From an uncultured SAR86 cluster bacterium (GTDB lineage: Bacteria; Pseudomonadota; Gammaproteobacteria; Magnimaribacterales; D2472): DNA of 64,000 nt. Within the stretch, counting starts at the first letter, position 1, and the number at the start of each line of letters is the position of its first letter. The notes beneath the pieces were generated by a model, which did no database searches, was not told the origin of the DNA, and saw only the letters and a list, made by a program, of their open reading frames with translations. The position numbers were made by a program, and so were the translations under genes. The stretch spans positions 1 through 64,000 of the forward strand of contig CALSQM010000001.1 of the NCBI GenBank assembly GCA_943788515.1, in the 5' to 3' direction. Below, in pieces: positions 7,273 to 16,702 of the stretch.

Positions 7273-9648
7273 TTAGTAATTAAAAAGTGAATTATTCAGT
7301 AGTCTATTTATTTTATTAGTGGAGGAATTAAAGCCCTTGAGTTCAAACTCAAAATTTATTCGTCCCTTGTTTTCAATCTGAATAATATTATCCCATGCTT
7401 CTGCCAAATGGGGATAGTAAATATCTTTATTAATATATTTTGAAAGATTTCTATCTGATCCAGTCATTCTTAATGCAAAACAACAGTTCTCATATTCTAT
7501 ACCTAAGATACTCTCAATATTTTTATTAATTTCATCATCATGTTTTAGTTTTGCAATAAATTTAAATTTGGAGCTTAGCCTGATATCACCGAATATTTCT
7601 GAATAACTCATAGGGAAATTAAAATCACCCGACATTCTCCTGTATCTTTTAGCAATTCCAATCGACCCACCATTAAAATCATGCTTTAGGGTTAATCCAC
7701 CTAACGGCATTTTTTTATTTTTATTAAAATATCCTCCGTAAGCCATTAGCATGGTATTTCTATTAGGCATCCACTTGCCCATGACAGTTGTAGGTCCTCT
7801 ATCCATTGGCATCCCATCTATTTTAGTTGATTCCATGTTCATAGAGCTATCTAATATGCTATGACCAGACATCATTGGACGCATCCAAACCCTTCTATCA
7901 TCTAAAAAATATTTCTTGGAAACAGATACTGACAACTTTTCCATGCCCATTATGATTTTTTTATACTTTAAGCTGAGGGTGTAAAATTTTTGATCTCCAA
8001 TTCTATCCATCCCAGAAAAACGCAGATTATTAAATAATTCATTATTCATAGATAGTTCGTCTGCATCAAATATTGGGTTATTTGTTTGATCCTTATATGC
8101 TGTGTAACCAACAAATAGTCTAGGCTCAATAAAGTAGTTATTGTCTTGAGAGTTCCTTATAAAAATAGAGCTAATATCAATAGATGCATTGGGCACATTC
8201 ACATCATTAGTTGCTTGAGAGTTCCCAGAAAGATTATATTTAATAGAACTGATTCCAACATTTGCAACGATCTTTATTCCTTTAATATAACTATGATTTT
8301 GCAATGAAAGATCTGAATAAATTCTTGAACCCTCAGCTGGATTATTGATAAGTCTAGGGTATTTACCAGACATATCCTGATTGCCAAAATAGCCATGAAT
8401 AGAACTAGCCTTAAATGAAGATATATTGAGCTGCTCTTTTAAAATAATTTTTCCAAAACTTCTTGAATAGTTAAAATCAATCGATGGAGATTGTTCATAA
8501 CCATTGGTTAGAATAGGGTTCAGAGTTTGATAGCCTTGATGTTTTATTTGCACAGACGCATTTTTAAAAGTTTTTGATAAAGAAAAATTTTGACTTAAGT
8601 TTTGTATTCTCTGATAACCAATTGAAGTTATGTCTCCAGGGATATCTCTAAGAAAAAGACTATCCGATACTTTCGACCAATCTAAATCAATTTTTATTGA
8701 TTCATGCTCGAATGTATCGAAAATATTAAAGGCCCATCTTGGAGAATTACTGCCATATCCTTCTTTTTCATATTCGTCATCTTTACTAAAATAAATGATA
8801 TCTAGGTTTCGTAGGTTTCTATTTTCTCCATGCAGAGACCGGAAATTTAATTCTAACCCTTGTCCGCGCTTTGCAATCATCCTTGGGGCTATTGTTATAT
8901 CAGAAGACGAAGACAGCACTTTGTAATATGGGAGTGTTATATCAGCCCCATCCGATGAAAAAGATAACGAGGGCTCAAGAAATCCTGTCATCCTTTCAGT
9001 TGACGTTGCAAAGGGCAGTTGCGGCAATGCAAGAACAGTTTTGCCCATTACTTGAAGTTTTATTGATTTAGCTAAGCCTCGATTAGTTTCCGCATTCAAT
9101 CTAATTTCTTTAGCTTGTATTACCCATCCCTTGCTCGGGTTAGCGCATGAAGATATCGATGTATTCGCTAAATTTATTATGCTATTTAACTGCCCATCAA
9201 GGCTTTCAAATTTAAAAATAAGGCCTCTTTCATCAAGGTAGGCCTGACCATCAAAAAGAGATAATTCGCTATCTTTTTTATTAAAAAAACCATTTTCTGC
9301 TCGAAAGTAGAAGTCTTTTAAGAAGATTTCACCACCATTAAAAAATTGTATTTTTCCATTATCTCTATCCAGATTTGCATTCTGTGCTTTTAATAAGCCT
9401 TCTGGAAAATCTAAAGTAACGTTACCATCAAGAACAAGATTCTTATTATCAGTAAACTCAAATTGATCTGAATTTACCTTAAGATCTTGACCTTCCTTTA
9501 CTTCACCCATTAAGGGTGAATAGGCTATACATCTACTTACATTTGACTCGGATGTTGGAATTAAAACCAATTCACTTATTTCACCATATGCAAAAGATGA
9601 TATAGAAATAAGCCCACAGATATTGGTTATAAAAGAAGATTTCTTCAT
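7273..9648 (-). CDS. lptD: LPS-assembly protein LptD
   Basis: LptD is the outer-membrane beta-barrel that inserts lipopolysaccharide into the outer leaflet with LptE. A signal peptide is followed by the periplasmic OstA/jelly-roll region (DQFEFTDNKNLVLDGNVTLDFPEG) and a long C-terminal barrel. Cysteines at about residues 39 and 168 and an adjacent pair at about 722-723 (YENCCFAL) match the conserved disulfide-forming cysteines of LptD. The length of 791 equals the family norm. It heads the lptD-surA-pdxA-rsmA-apaH-cca series, and the cell therefore probably makes LPS. Confidence 0.93.
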   Translation of the reverse strand: MKKSSFITNICGLISISSFAYGEISELVLIPTSESNVSRCIAYSPLMGEVKEGQDLKVNSDQFEFTDNKNLVLDGNVTLDFPEGLLKAQNANLDRDNGKIQFFNGGEIFLKDFYFRAENGFFNKKDSELSLFDGQAYLDERGLIFKFESLDGQLNSIINLANTSISSCANPSKGWVIQAKEIRLNAETNRGLAKSIKLQVMGKTVLALPQLPFATSTERMTGFLEPSLSFSSDGADITLPYYKVLSSSSDITIAPRMIAKRGQGLELNFRSLHGENRNLRNLDIIYFSKDDEYEKEGYGSNSPRWAFNIFDTFEHESIKIDLDWSKVSDSLFLRDIPGDITSIGYQRIQNLSQNFSLSKTFKNASVQIKHQGYQTLNPILTNGYEQSPSIDFNYSRSFGKIILKEQLNISSFKASSIHGYFGNQDMSGKYPRLINNPAEGSRIYSDLSLQNHSYIKGIKIVANVGISSIKYNLSGNSQATNDVNVPNASIDISSIFIRNSQDNNYFIEPRLFVGYTAYKDQTNNPIFDADELSMNNELFNNLRFSGMDRIGDQKFYTLSLKYKKIIMGMEKLSVSVSKKYFLDDRRVWMRPMMSGHSILDSSMNMESTKIDGMPMDRGPTTVMGKWMPNRNTMLMAYGGYFNKNKKMPLGGLTLKHDFNGGSIGIAKRYRRMSGDFNFPMSYSEIFGDIRLSSKFKFIAKLKHDDEINKNIESILGIEYENCCFALRMTGSDRNLSKYINKDIYYPHLAEAWDNIIQIENKGRINFEFELKGFNSSTNKINRLLNNSLFNY

Positions 9649-9697
9649 AGATTTATTTTATACCTCTTAGCTTTGAAAGAGTATTTTATAAAAAGTT

Positions 9698-10303
9698 CTA
9701 TTTCTTATAAGAATTAATATACTCTTCAAGCTGATAAAGGTGGTCTTTTCCAAAAAATATTTGCTGATCCATAAAGAAAGTTGGAACTCCAAAAGCTCCC
9801 TTATCAACAGCTTCGCTTGTATTTTTAATCAGCTTATCTTTACATTCTTGTGAAGTTACTATTTTGATAATAGCTTCAGCATCAAGTTTATTACTTATAA
9901 GAGTTTCTTGCAGGACATCTAGATCTGAAAGATTCTTACCTTCTTCCCACATAGCGCAAAGCATTACCTCAATATACTGATCAAATATGCTTAATTCTTG
10001 AGCTGCAAGAGCCCCTCTTTGGACATTGACAGTATTCTGCGGAAAATGCGAATTAAATTTATATTTATCAAGCTTATGCTGTTTTATGAACCTTTCAATT
10101 TCAATAAATTGATAGTTATTCTTATTTTTAATATCAGCAAAAGCAACGAAGGGAGGCTGGTTACCAGATAACTTCATTATTCCTCCTAGCAAACAAGGTA
10201 CATAATTAAATTTCACCCCAGTTCTTTCTTCGAACCCAGGAATTAGTTGATGACAGAAATATGCATTCGGGCTTGCTATATCAAAAATAAAGTCTACTTT
10301 CAT
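9698..10303 (-). CDS. DsbA-fold oxidoreductase, 2-hydroxychromene-2-carboxylate isomerase-like
   Basis: A 201-residue thioredoxin-fold protein of the HCCA isomerase / GST-kappa group. The N-terminal FIFDIASPNAYFCHQ has Ser (ASPNAY) at the position where DsbA has its CxxC cysteine, as in this glutathione-dependent subgroup. The conserved late GAFGVPTFFMDQQIFFGKDHLYQLEEYI matches the cis-proline region (GVPT). No signal peptide is present, so it is probably cytoplasmic. The true substrate is unknown. It is divergent from the SDR at 10350, with only 46 bases between them. Confidence 0.75.
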   Translation of the reverse strand: MKVDFIFDIASPNAYFCHQLIPGFEERTGVKFNYVPCLLGGIMKLSGNQPPFVAFADIKNKNNYQFIEIERFIKQHKLDKYKFNSHFPQNTVNVQRGALAAQELSIFDQYIEVMLCAMWEEGKNLSDLDVLQETLISNKLDAEAIIKIVTSQECKDKLIKNTSEAVDKGAFGVPTFFMDQQIFFGKDHLYQLEEYINSYKK

Positions 10304-10349
10304 TTGTACCTACAATTTTGTAAAGTTATGTAAACAATTAAACACTTAT

Positions 10350-11090
10350 ATGAAAGATTATTCAAAATATTCAGCAATAATTATAGGAGCTGGCGATGCA
10401 ACTGGAGCCGCACTCACTAGAAAATTTGCAAGCCATGGTTACAAAGTATGTCCAGTAAGAAGACCCGGAAGTGAAGAAAAAATAAACGCATTAGCAGATG
10501 AAATTAATAATTCTGGAGGATGGGCAAAAGGATTTGGTGTCGATGCTCGTGATGAGGATTCAATTGTTAGCTTATTTAAAGAAGTTGAAGAAAATATTGC
10601 CCCAATAGATGTTGTTATTTTCAACCCAGGAGCAAATGTATTTTTTCCAATTGAAGAAACAACCTCAAGAGTTTTTAGAAAAGTATGGGAAATGGCTGCC
10701 TTTGGTGGATTTCTTTCTGGAAGAGAGGCTGCAAAGTATATGAAAAAAAGGCAATCAGGAAGTATTTTTTTTACAGGTGCTACTGCGTCGCTAAGAGGAG
10801 GATCGGGTTTCTCAGCTTTTGCTAGTGCCAAGTTTGCATTAAGGGCACTTAGTCAAAGTATTGCAAGAGAGCTTGGCCCTCAGGGCATACATGTTGCTCA
10901 TTTTATTATCGATGGGGCTATAGACACTGCATTTATTAAAGAGAATTTTCCAGAGGCATATGCTCTTAAAGAAAAAGACGGTATCCTATCTCCTGAAAAA
11001 ATTGCAGATTCATATTGGTTTGTTCATTCTCAACACAGAAGCGCTTGGACACATGAGTTAGATCTTAGGCCTTATATGGAAAAGTTCTAA
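10350..11090 (+). CDS. Short-chain dehydrogenase-like protein with Phe in place of the catalytic Tyr
   Basis: A 246-residue Rossmann protein. The cofactor loop reads IIGAGDATGAAL, and the NNAG motif is replaced by FNPGAN. In the active-site region (FTGATASLRGGSGFSAFASAK) the usual Tyr-x3-Lys is Phe-x3-Lys, so the proton-donating tyrosine is missing. The rest (ARELGPQGIHVAHFIIDGAIDT) is typical of SDRs. A conventional redox role is thus doubtful unless another residue substitutes. It begins 47 bases downstream of the divergent DsbA-like gene and is followed after 22 bases by a second SDR, probably as one transcript. Confidence 0.7.
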   Translation: MKDYSKYSAIIIGAGDATGAALTRKFASHGYKVCPVRRPGSEEKINALADEINNSGGWAKGFGVDARDEDSIVSLFKEVEENIAPIDVVIFNPGANVFFPIEETTSRVFRKVWEMAAFGGFLSGREAAKYMKKRQSGSIFFTGATASLRGGSGFSAFASAKFALRALSQSIARELGPQGIHVAHFIIDGAIDTAFIKENFPEAYALKEKDGILSPEKIADSYWFVHSQHRSAWTHELDLRPYMEKF

Positions 11091-11112
11091 AATTTTAAAA
11101 TAAGGAAATATT

Positions 11113-11970
11113 ATGAGTTTAAAAGATAAAGTTATTTTTATGTCTGGTGGAAGCAGGGGCATTGGCTTGGCTATGGCAAAGAGGGCAGCTCAAGATGGTG
11201 CTAAAGTAGTTATAGCTGCAAAAACCGCAGATCCTCACCCTAAATTACCAGGAACTATCTATACGGCAGCAGATGAGATTATAGAAGCTGGTGGTGACGC
11301 TTTGCCGGTTTTATGTGATATCAGGAACGAGGATAATGTTAGAGATGCTATTAATAAATCTGTAGAGCATTTTGGCGGAATAGATATTTGTATTAACAAT
11401 GCCTCAGCTATTCAATTAACAAATGTTACAGACACTGAAATGAAAAGATATGATCTTATGCATCAAATTAACGGAAGAGGTACTTACATGGTAAGTAAAT
11501 ATTGCCTTCCTCATTTAATGAAGTCTTCTAATCCTCATATTTTAAATTTATCTCCACCTCTAGATATGAGCTCTAAATGGTTTTCAGGAACTGTTGCATA
11601 CACCATGGCTAAATACACTATGAGCATGTGTGTTCTTGGAATGGCTGCTGAATTTGCTGATAAAGGAATTGCAGTAAATGCACTTTGGCCAAGAACTGCG
11701 ATTGCAACTGCTGCTGTTCAGAATCATTTAGGCGGAGATGAAATTATGAGACTATCAAGGAATGTAGATATCATGGCTGATGCAGCCTATGAAATCTTGA
11801 TAAAAGATTCTAAATTATTTACTGGAAACTTTTGCATAGATGATCTAGTTCTTCATGCAGCCGGCGTAAAAGATTTTACAAAATATGCAAACGTTCCTTT
11901 TGCTGAACTAATGCCAGACTTTTTTGTACCAGACGACACGCCATTACCTGAAGAGGTAAAAAACAGCTAA
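11113..11970 (+). CDS. Short-chain dehydrogenase, HSDL2-like
   Basis: A 285-residue SDR with intact motifs: MSGGSRGIGLA at the N-terminus, the NNAS block near residue 97, Ser at LSPPLDMSS and YTMAK for the catalytic Tyr-Lys. The signature insertion KTADPHPKLPGTIYTAADEI and the ending LWPRTAIATAAVQNHLGG are typical of hydroxysteroid dehydrogenase-like protein 2 relatives, which are implicated in fatty-acid or lipid metabolism. A Shine-Dalgarno-like AAGGAA lies about 7 bases before the ATG. The substrate is unknown. Confidence 0.8.
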   Translation: MSLKDKVIFMSGGSRGIGLAMAKRAAQDGAKVVIAAKTADPHPKLPGTIYTAADEIIEAGGDALPVLCDIRNEDNVRDAINKSVEHFGGIDICINNASAIQLTNVTDTEMKRYDLMHQINGRGTYMVSKYCLPHLMKSSNPHILNLSPPLDMSSKWFSGTVAYTMAKYTMSMCVLGMAAEFADKGIAVNALWPRTAIATAAVQNHLGGDEIMRLSRNVDIMADAAYEILIKDSKLFTGNFCIDDLVLHAAGVKDFTKYANVPFAELMPDFFVPDDTPLPEEVKNS

Positions 11971-11971
11971 T

Positions 11972-12937
11972 TTGATAGATTCTGAAGTAATACAAGTCTC
12001 TAAAGAGTGTGGCTTTAATGTAAGTAAAGTCGATGCTCTAAAGCTTGAAGCAAGTGGCAGAGAGTATTACAGAATCAGTAAAGATTCAGGCGAATCATTT
12101 GTTTTATGTTATCTAGATCCTAATTTGGGAAATCACTCTAAGTTTCAACACGTCTCTAAATTTCTTTTTGACCAGAATGTTCGATGTCCAGAAATTATTT
12201 TTTATGATGATAGTTTGGGAATTACTATTCAGGAAGATCTAGGAGATCAATCCCTCATAGATTTAGATGTATTAAATGAAAAAAATAATCTATTACTTCA
12301 AAAATCCTTAGGTGTTTTAACAAAAATTCAGACAGCAAACGTACCTCAGATACCAAAATTAAATCAAGATAGTCTGTTTGAGCAAATGACTCTGATGGAG
12401 AATTTTTTTATAAAAGATTTATTATCTATGGATTCTCATAGAGATCTTGATGTATTAAAAACGCTAGCAATTGAAGAGTTACTAAATCAGCCATGGATGA
12501 ATTGCCATTTTGATTTTGAAAGAAGAAATCTTATTCTTCTAGAAGACAATGAAATTGCTATAGTTGATTATCAGGATTTATGTTCTGGTCCTATTGGAAT
12601 AGATCTTGCTGGGTTACTAATAGATCATTACGTTAAATATACAGATCAAAAAATAATGGAATCACTGGCAAGCTACTCAAGCTTGATAGAAATTGTTGCT
12701 AGTCCTGAAGAAATATTTGAGTGGGTTAGGTGGGGTGCAATACAAAGAAATATGAGAATACTTGGAATATTAAGTAAGATTTATATCGATACTGATAGAT
12801 CTTTTAGACTTAAGGACCTGCCTCAGATTTTAAATAATTTAATTGAACTCATACCCGATAAAAATTTTACAGCTTTAAAAAAATATCTTAATGAAGAAGT
12901 CCATCAAAATCTTTTGGTGAGGCTGGACAAGATATGA
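11972..12937 (+). CDS. amgK: N-acetylmuramate/N-acetylglucosamine kinase AmgK-like phosphotransferase (TTG start)
   Basis: A 321-residue APH-fold sugar kinase. The catalytic loop is CHFDFERRNLIL and the metal-binding motif IVDYQDLCSGPIGIDLAGLL; both match AmgK, which phosphorylates N-acetylmuramic acid at C1 in the cell-wall recycling bypass. The start codon is TTG at 11972, one base after the previous stop. The immediate downstream neighbour is the MurU-like uridylyltransferase that uses its product, and the pair lies near lptD-surA as in pseudomonads, which strengthens the call. Confidence 0.85.
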   Translation: MIDSEVIQVSKECGFNVSKVDALKLEASGREYYRISKDSGESFVLCYLDPNLGNHSKFQHVSKFLFDQNVRCPEIIFYDDSLGITIQEDLGDQSLIDLDVLNEKNNLLLQKSLGVLTKIQTANVPQIPKLNQDSLFEQMTLMENFFIKDLLSMDSHRDLDVLKTLAIEELLNQPWMNCHFDFERRNLILLEDNEIAIVDYQDLCSGPIGIDLAGLLIDHYVKYTDQKIMESLASYSSLIEIVASPEEIFEWVRWGAIQRNMRILGILSKIYIDTDRSFRLKDLPQILNNLIELIPDKNFTALKKYLNEEVHQNLLVRLDKI

Positions 12938-13605
12938 AAGTCATGATTCTTGCTGCAGGCTATGGAAGAAGATTACTTCCTTTAACAGAAGTTACTCCAA
13001 AACCTTTATTAGAAGTTAACGGAAAATCTTTAATTCAAAGAAATATAGAAACACTTATAAGCTCTGGTTTTGATGAGTTTGTTATTAATATTTCCTATTT
13101 AGGCCAAATGATTAAAGAACATGTAAGTCATACATTTCCTGGTATTAAAATTTCCTTCTCTGAAGAGGTTGAGCCTTTAGGTACAGGTGGTGGCGTGTCA
13201 GCAGCCTTAGACATTCTTGGCAAAGACACTTTCGTTTTAATAAATTCTGATATCTGCCATGATATAAATATTAAAAACCTTAGCTCAGACACTGAATCTG
13301 CTCATCTGATTGGAGTCAAGAATCCTGATCATAATTCTGATGGAGATTTCTCTTTAGACGGAGATAGGTTAATAATAAAAGAAGGCAAGAATGAATTTAC
13401 ATGGACAGGAATATCCGTTATCAATCCAACTATCTTTAGCAATTTTAGGGATCAAGAAGGGCCTTTTGACATATGGAAATCAGTAATGACCAAGCCTATT
13501 CAGAATAAAACTGTTACAGCCGAAATAACCCACAGCAATTGGATAGATACAGGGACATTCGAGCGCCTAGAACTTGCTAATAAGATATATAAAGACGAAA
13601 ATTAG
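12934..13605 (+). CDS. murU: N-acetylmuramate alpha-1-phosphate uridylyltransferase
   Basis: MurU converts MurNAc-1-phosphate and UTP to UDP-MurNAc, feeding recycled muropeptide sugar back into peptidoglycan synthesis without the MurA/MurB steps targeted by fosfomycin. The nucleotidyltransferase signature MILAAGYGRRLLPLTEVTPKP is at the N-terminus, with PLGTGGGV near residue 82, the metal-binding NSDICHD and the late THSNWIDTGTFERL. At 223 residues it has the normal short MurU length, without the hexapeptide tail of GlmU. It overlaps amgK by four bases. Confidence 0.88.
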   Translation: MKVMILAAGYGRRLLPLTEVTPKPLLEVNGKSLIQRNIETLISSGFDEFVINISYLGQMIKEHVSHTFPGIKISFSEEVEPLGTGGGVSAALDILGKDTFVLINSDICHDINIKNLSSDTESAHLIGVKNPDHNSDGDFSLDGDRLIIKEGKNEFTWTGISVINPTIFSNFRDQEGPFDIWKSVMTKPIQNKTVTAEITHSNWIDTGTFERLELANKIYKDEN

Positions 13606-13608
13606 ATT

Positions 13609-14277
13609 ATGAGTGATACAAACTACATAATTGCACCATCAATACTGGCTTCTAACTTTGCTACTTTGGGTGAAGAGGTTGTAAATGTTTTAAATGCTGG
13701 AGCCGATTGGATTCATTTTGATGTTATGGATAATCACTATGTACCTAATTTAACTATAGGACCCATGGTTTGTAAGTCATTAAGAGATTATGGAGTTAAA
13801 GAATTTATCGATGTCCATTTAATGATCGACCCAGTTGATGACTTAGCCCAAAGCTTTATTAAGGCTGGTGCTGATTTAGTGAGTTTTCACCCAGAAGCAA
13901 CAAATCATATCCATAGATCAATTCATGCAATTAAAGACCAGGGCTGTAAAGCAGGATTAGTGTTTAATCCAGCAACTCCTCTTCATGTTCTTGACAATGT
14001 AATAGAAGATTTAGATTTAATTTTAATCATGAGCGTTAATCCCGGCTTTGGAGGGCAATCCTTTATTCATAGCTCACTTGACAAAATAACTAAGGTTAGA
14101 AAAATGATTGATGAATCTGGAAAAGATATTCGCCTAGAGGTAGACGGCGGAATTAATAACGAGACTATAGGCCTTGCCTCTGCTGCGGGTGCTGATACTT
14201 TTGTTGCAGGATCTGCAATCTTTAACACGGATAATTATGAGCAGACAATCTCAACACTTCGTTCAAAGATCGTTTAA
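13609..14277 (+). CDS. rpe: Ribulose-phosphate 3-epimerase
   Basis: Rpe interconverts ribulose 5-phosphate and xylulose 5-phosphate in the pentose phosphate pathway. Motifs are [16 protein letters not shown], the metal-binding [33 protein letters not shown] and the catalytic LEVDGGIN; the length of 222 is standard. The order rpe then trpE-trpG resembles pseudomonads, though the gph gene usually between them is missing and a DUF192 gene takes its place. Confidence 0.96.
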   Translation: MSDTNYIIAPSILASNFATLGEEVVNVLNAGADWIHFDVMDNHYVPNLTIGPMVCKSLRDYGVKEFIDVHLMIDPVDDLAQSFIKAGADLVSFHPEATNHIHRSIHAIKDQGCKAGLVFNPATPLHVLDNVIEDLDLILIMSVNPGFGGQSFIHSSLDKITKVRKMIDESGKDIRLEVDGGINNETIGLASAAGADTFVAGSAIFNTDNYEQTISTLRSKIV

Positions 14278-14686
14278 ATTCTTTTTATATATTGTTTTTG
14301 TCTCCAGTATTCATGGGTCTGAACCTATTCCATTAGAAAGCTTTTTAAATAAAATAGAAGTTGCTAATAATTCTCAAGAAAGAAAAAGAGGACTCATGTA
14401 TCGAAGGGTGCTTCCTCAAGATCACGGAATGCTCTTTGAATGGGATTCAAAAAAGATTCAATGCATGTGGATGAAAAATACTTATGTACCTTTAAGCGTT
14501 GCATATGTAGATACTGAAGGTAAAATTATTAATATTTCTGATATGACTCCGTTATCCAAAGCATCTGTCTGTTCAGCAAAACCAGCCTTGTATGCATTAG
14601 AAGTCAGCCAAGGAGTCTTTAAAAAAAATAATATTAATGCTGGCGATATTTTAGCTATAGATAAAACGTTACAAAATGATAAATAA
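14237..14686 (+). CDS. DUF192 family secreted protein
   Basis: A small exported DUF192 protein. I place the start at the ATG at 14237, not the track's 14174, because it gives a clean signal peptide ([24 protein letters not shown], cleavage near HGSEP) and a 41-base overlap with rpe instead of about 104. The DUF192 core is clear: [38 protein letters not shown] and [18 protein letters not shown]. No biochemical function is established for the family. It overlaps trpE by 11 bases. Confidence 0.85.
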   Translation: MSRQSQHFVQRSFKFFLYIVFVSSIHGSEPIPLESFLNKIEVANNSQERKRGLMYRRVLPQDHGMLFEWDSKKIQCMWMKNTYVPLSVAYVDTEGKIINISDMTPLSKASVCSAKPALYALEVSQGVFKKNNINAGDILAIDKTLQNDK

Positions 14687-16142
14687 AGAACAATTTCAGC
14701 AATACGCAGATCAAGGATTCAATATCATTCCTGTTGCTAAAGATGTCCATCTGGATGATGTGACTCCACTTACCATCTACTCTCAAATATCAAATAAGTC
14801 GAACACTTTTTTATTAGAATCTGTTGAAGGTGGTGAAACTTGGGCACAATATTCTATTGTAGGGTTAGATTGTTTGGATACGATCAAAGTCACCGGAAAT
14901 ACTATTGAAACCAAGACAGGCGCTCAGATTTCATCATTCATTTCAGACAATCCACTAGATGAAATCCAAGAATTAATAAGGAGTCTAAAAACCCCTGAAA
15001 TTAAAGACTTGCCAAGATTTTATGGAGGTTATGTAGGCTTTTTTGCTTACGAAAGCGCCAAGTATGCAGAAAAGAAGATTGCAGATCTTGTAAATAAAGA
15101 TTCAAAGTTTGATGAGCATATGCCTGAAATTTTTCTAGTTAAAGCTGAAAAGCTAATCGTTTATGACAATACCGATCAGTCAACCCAGATAATTTTTAAT
15201 GTTGATCCCAAAAAGACTTCTTATGAAGAGGCACTAGATGCAATCGAAGAGATTAGCAGTCTATTAAATAGTGAAGATACTATTTTTGATGATACTTTTA
15301 AAACTCCTTCTGGAGAAATGGCCTTTAATTCTAATTTTGAAAAAGATGATTATATTAAGGCTGTAGGTCTTGTAAAAAATTATATTGAAGAGGGTGATGT
15401 TATGCAGGTCGTTCTAGCTCAGGACTTTTCCCAGGATTTTCAGAATGATCCTTTTGATTTATACAGAGCACTACGACAATTAAATCCATCACCATATATG
15501 TATTACTTAGATCTTGATGAATGCCAAATTGTAGGAGCTTCTCCTGAAATTTTGGTTCGATTAGAGGAAGACAAGGTAACATTAAGACCCATTGCAGGAA
15601 CAAGGAAAAGGGGGTTGAATACAGAAGAGGATTTAGCTAACGAGAAAGATTTATTAAATGACCCTAAAGAAATTGCAGAACACTTAATGCTAATAGATCT
15701 TGGAAGAAATGATGTTGGCAGAGTCTCTAAAATGGGAACCGTTCAAGTAACAGACAAGATGATTGTTGAAAAGTATTCGCATGTCATGCATATCGTATCT
15801 AATGTTACAGGCACTTTATCTGAGGACTTAGATGCTATCGATGCATTAAAAGCTACGTTGCCAGCTGGTACCTTATCTGGAGCTCCAAAAATAAGAGCAA
15901 TGCAAATTATCAACGAGCTTGAGCCAAGTTCAAGGGGAATATACGGCGGAGCTATTGGCTACATCTCGTGGAACGGCAATATCGATACAGCAATAGCCAT
16001 AAGAACTGCTGTTATTAAAGACAACGTTATTCATGTTGGAGCTGGAGCTGGCATTGTTGCTGATTCTATTGCAGAAAACGAATGGCGTGAGTGTGAGCAA
16101 AAAGCAAAAGTCTTCTTAGATGCTATGGAGATGATTTCATGA
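14676..16142 (+). CDS. trpE: Anthranilate synthase component I
   Basis: TrpE makes anthranilate from chorismate using ammonia delivered by TrpG. The 488-residue protein has the N-terminal feedback domain with LLESVEGGETWAQYSIVG (the LLES element belongs to the tryptophan-binding site) and a full chorismate-binding domain with GDVMQVVLAQDF, PSPYMYYLDL, RPIAGTRKRG, LMLIDLGRNDVGRV, KATLPAGTLSGAPKIRAM and GAGAGIVADS. The start overlaps the preceding DUF192 gene, so there is no leader long enough for a trp attenuator directly upstream. Confidence 0.96.
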   Translation: MINKEQFQQYADQGFNIIPVAKDVHLDDVTPLTIYSQISNKSNTFLLESVEGGETWAQYSIVGLDCLDTIKVTGNTIETKTGAQISSFISDNPLDEIQELIRSLKTPEIKDLPRFYGGYVGFFAYESAKYAEKKIADLVNKDSKFDEHMPEIFLVKAEKLIVYDNTDQSTQIIFNVDPKKTSYEEALDAIEEISSLLNSEDTIFDDTFKTPSGEMAFNSNFEKDDYIKAVGLVKNYIEEGDVMQVVLAQDFSQDFQNDPFDLYRALRQLNPSPYMYYLDLDECQIVGASPEILVRLEEDKVTLRPIAGTRKRGLNTEEDLANEKDLLNDPKEIAEHLMLIDLGRNDVGRVSKMGTVQVTDKMIVEKYSHVMHIVSNVTGTLSEDLDAIDALKATLPAGTLSGAPKIRAMQIINELEPSSRGIYGGAIGYISWNGNIDTAIAIRTAVIKDNVIHVGAGAGIVADSIAENEWRECEQKAKVFLDAMEMIS

Positions 16143-16702
16143 TCCTAGTTTTAGATAATTACGATAGCTTTACCTATAACTTAGTTCATTACATAGGCGA
16201 GAGCGGACAAGAAGTTCTAGTAGTTAGAAATGATGAAATAACAATTGAGCAAATCAATAATCTTAATCCAGAAAAAATAGTCATTTCTCCTGGACCTTGT
16301 ACCCCCAACGAAGCTGGCATATCTATTGAGCTAGTTAAAAATGCAACTGTACCTTTGCTGGGAGTTTGCTTGGGCCATCAAGCAATTGGCGCCGCTTTCG
16401 GTGGAAGTGTTATTAAAGCACCAGAAATATTTCATGGAAAACTTTCTGAAGTTGAGCACAACAAAGTAAATATTTTTAAAGGTATTGATAGTCCCTATTC
16501 TGTAGTGAGATATCATAGTTTGATAATTGAAAAAGACTCTTTGCCAGATGAATTAAAAATTACAGGAGTTTTAAAAGACAATCCTGAAATAATTATGGCA
16601 ATCGAGCATAAAGAAAAGCCTATTTACGGTGTTCAATTTCATCCCGAATCTATTGAGACTGCTTTTGGTATGAAACTTATAGAAAACTTTTTAGCCCTAT
16701 GA
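16139..16702 (+). CDS. trpG: Anthranilate synthase component II (glutamine amidotransferase)
   Basis: TrpG hydrolyses glutamine to supply ammonia to TrpE. The class I amidotransferase triad is visible: the nucleophile in GVCLGHQAIG (about residue 79) and His-Glu in QFHPESIET; NYDSFTYNLVHYIGE and SPGPCTPNEAGIS are family blocks. The 187-residue length is normal. Overlaps of four bases with both trpE and trpD (ATGA) indicate translational coupling. Such subunits sometimes also serve PabB; none is encoded in this window. Confidence 0.96.
   Translation: MILVLDNYDSFTYNLVHYIGESGQEVLVVRNDEITIEQINNLNPEKIVISPGPCTPNEAGISIELVKNATVPLLGVCLGHQAIGAAFGGSVIKAPEIFHGKLSEVEHNKVNIFKGIDSPYSVVRYHSLIIEKDSLPDELKITGVLKDNPEIIMAIEHKEKPIYGVQFHPESIETAFGMKLIENFLAL

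Noticed and set aside
10439-10831. 130-codon minus-strand ORF opposite the first SDR
   Set aside because: Antisense shadow of a well-conserved SDR with no family resemblance of its own.
14676-14686. trp leader peptide or attenuator upstream of trpE
   Set aside because: trpE overlaps the preceding DUF192 gene, leaving no room for a leader; no Trp-rich mini-ORF was seen.
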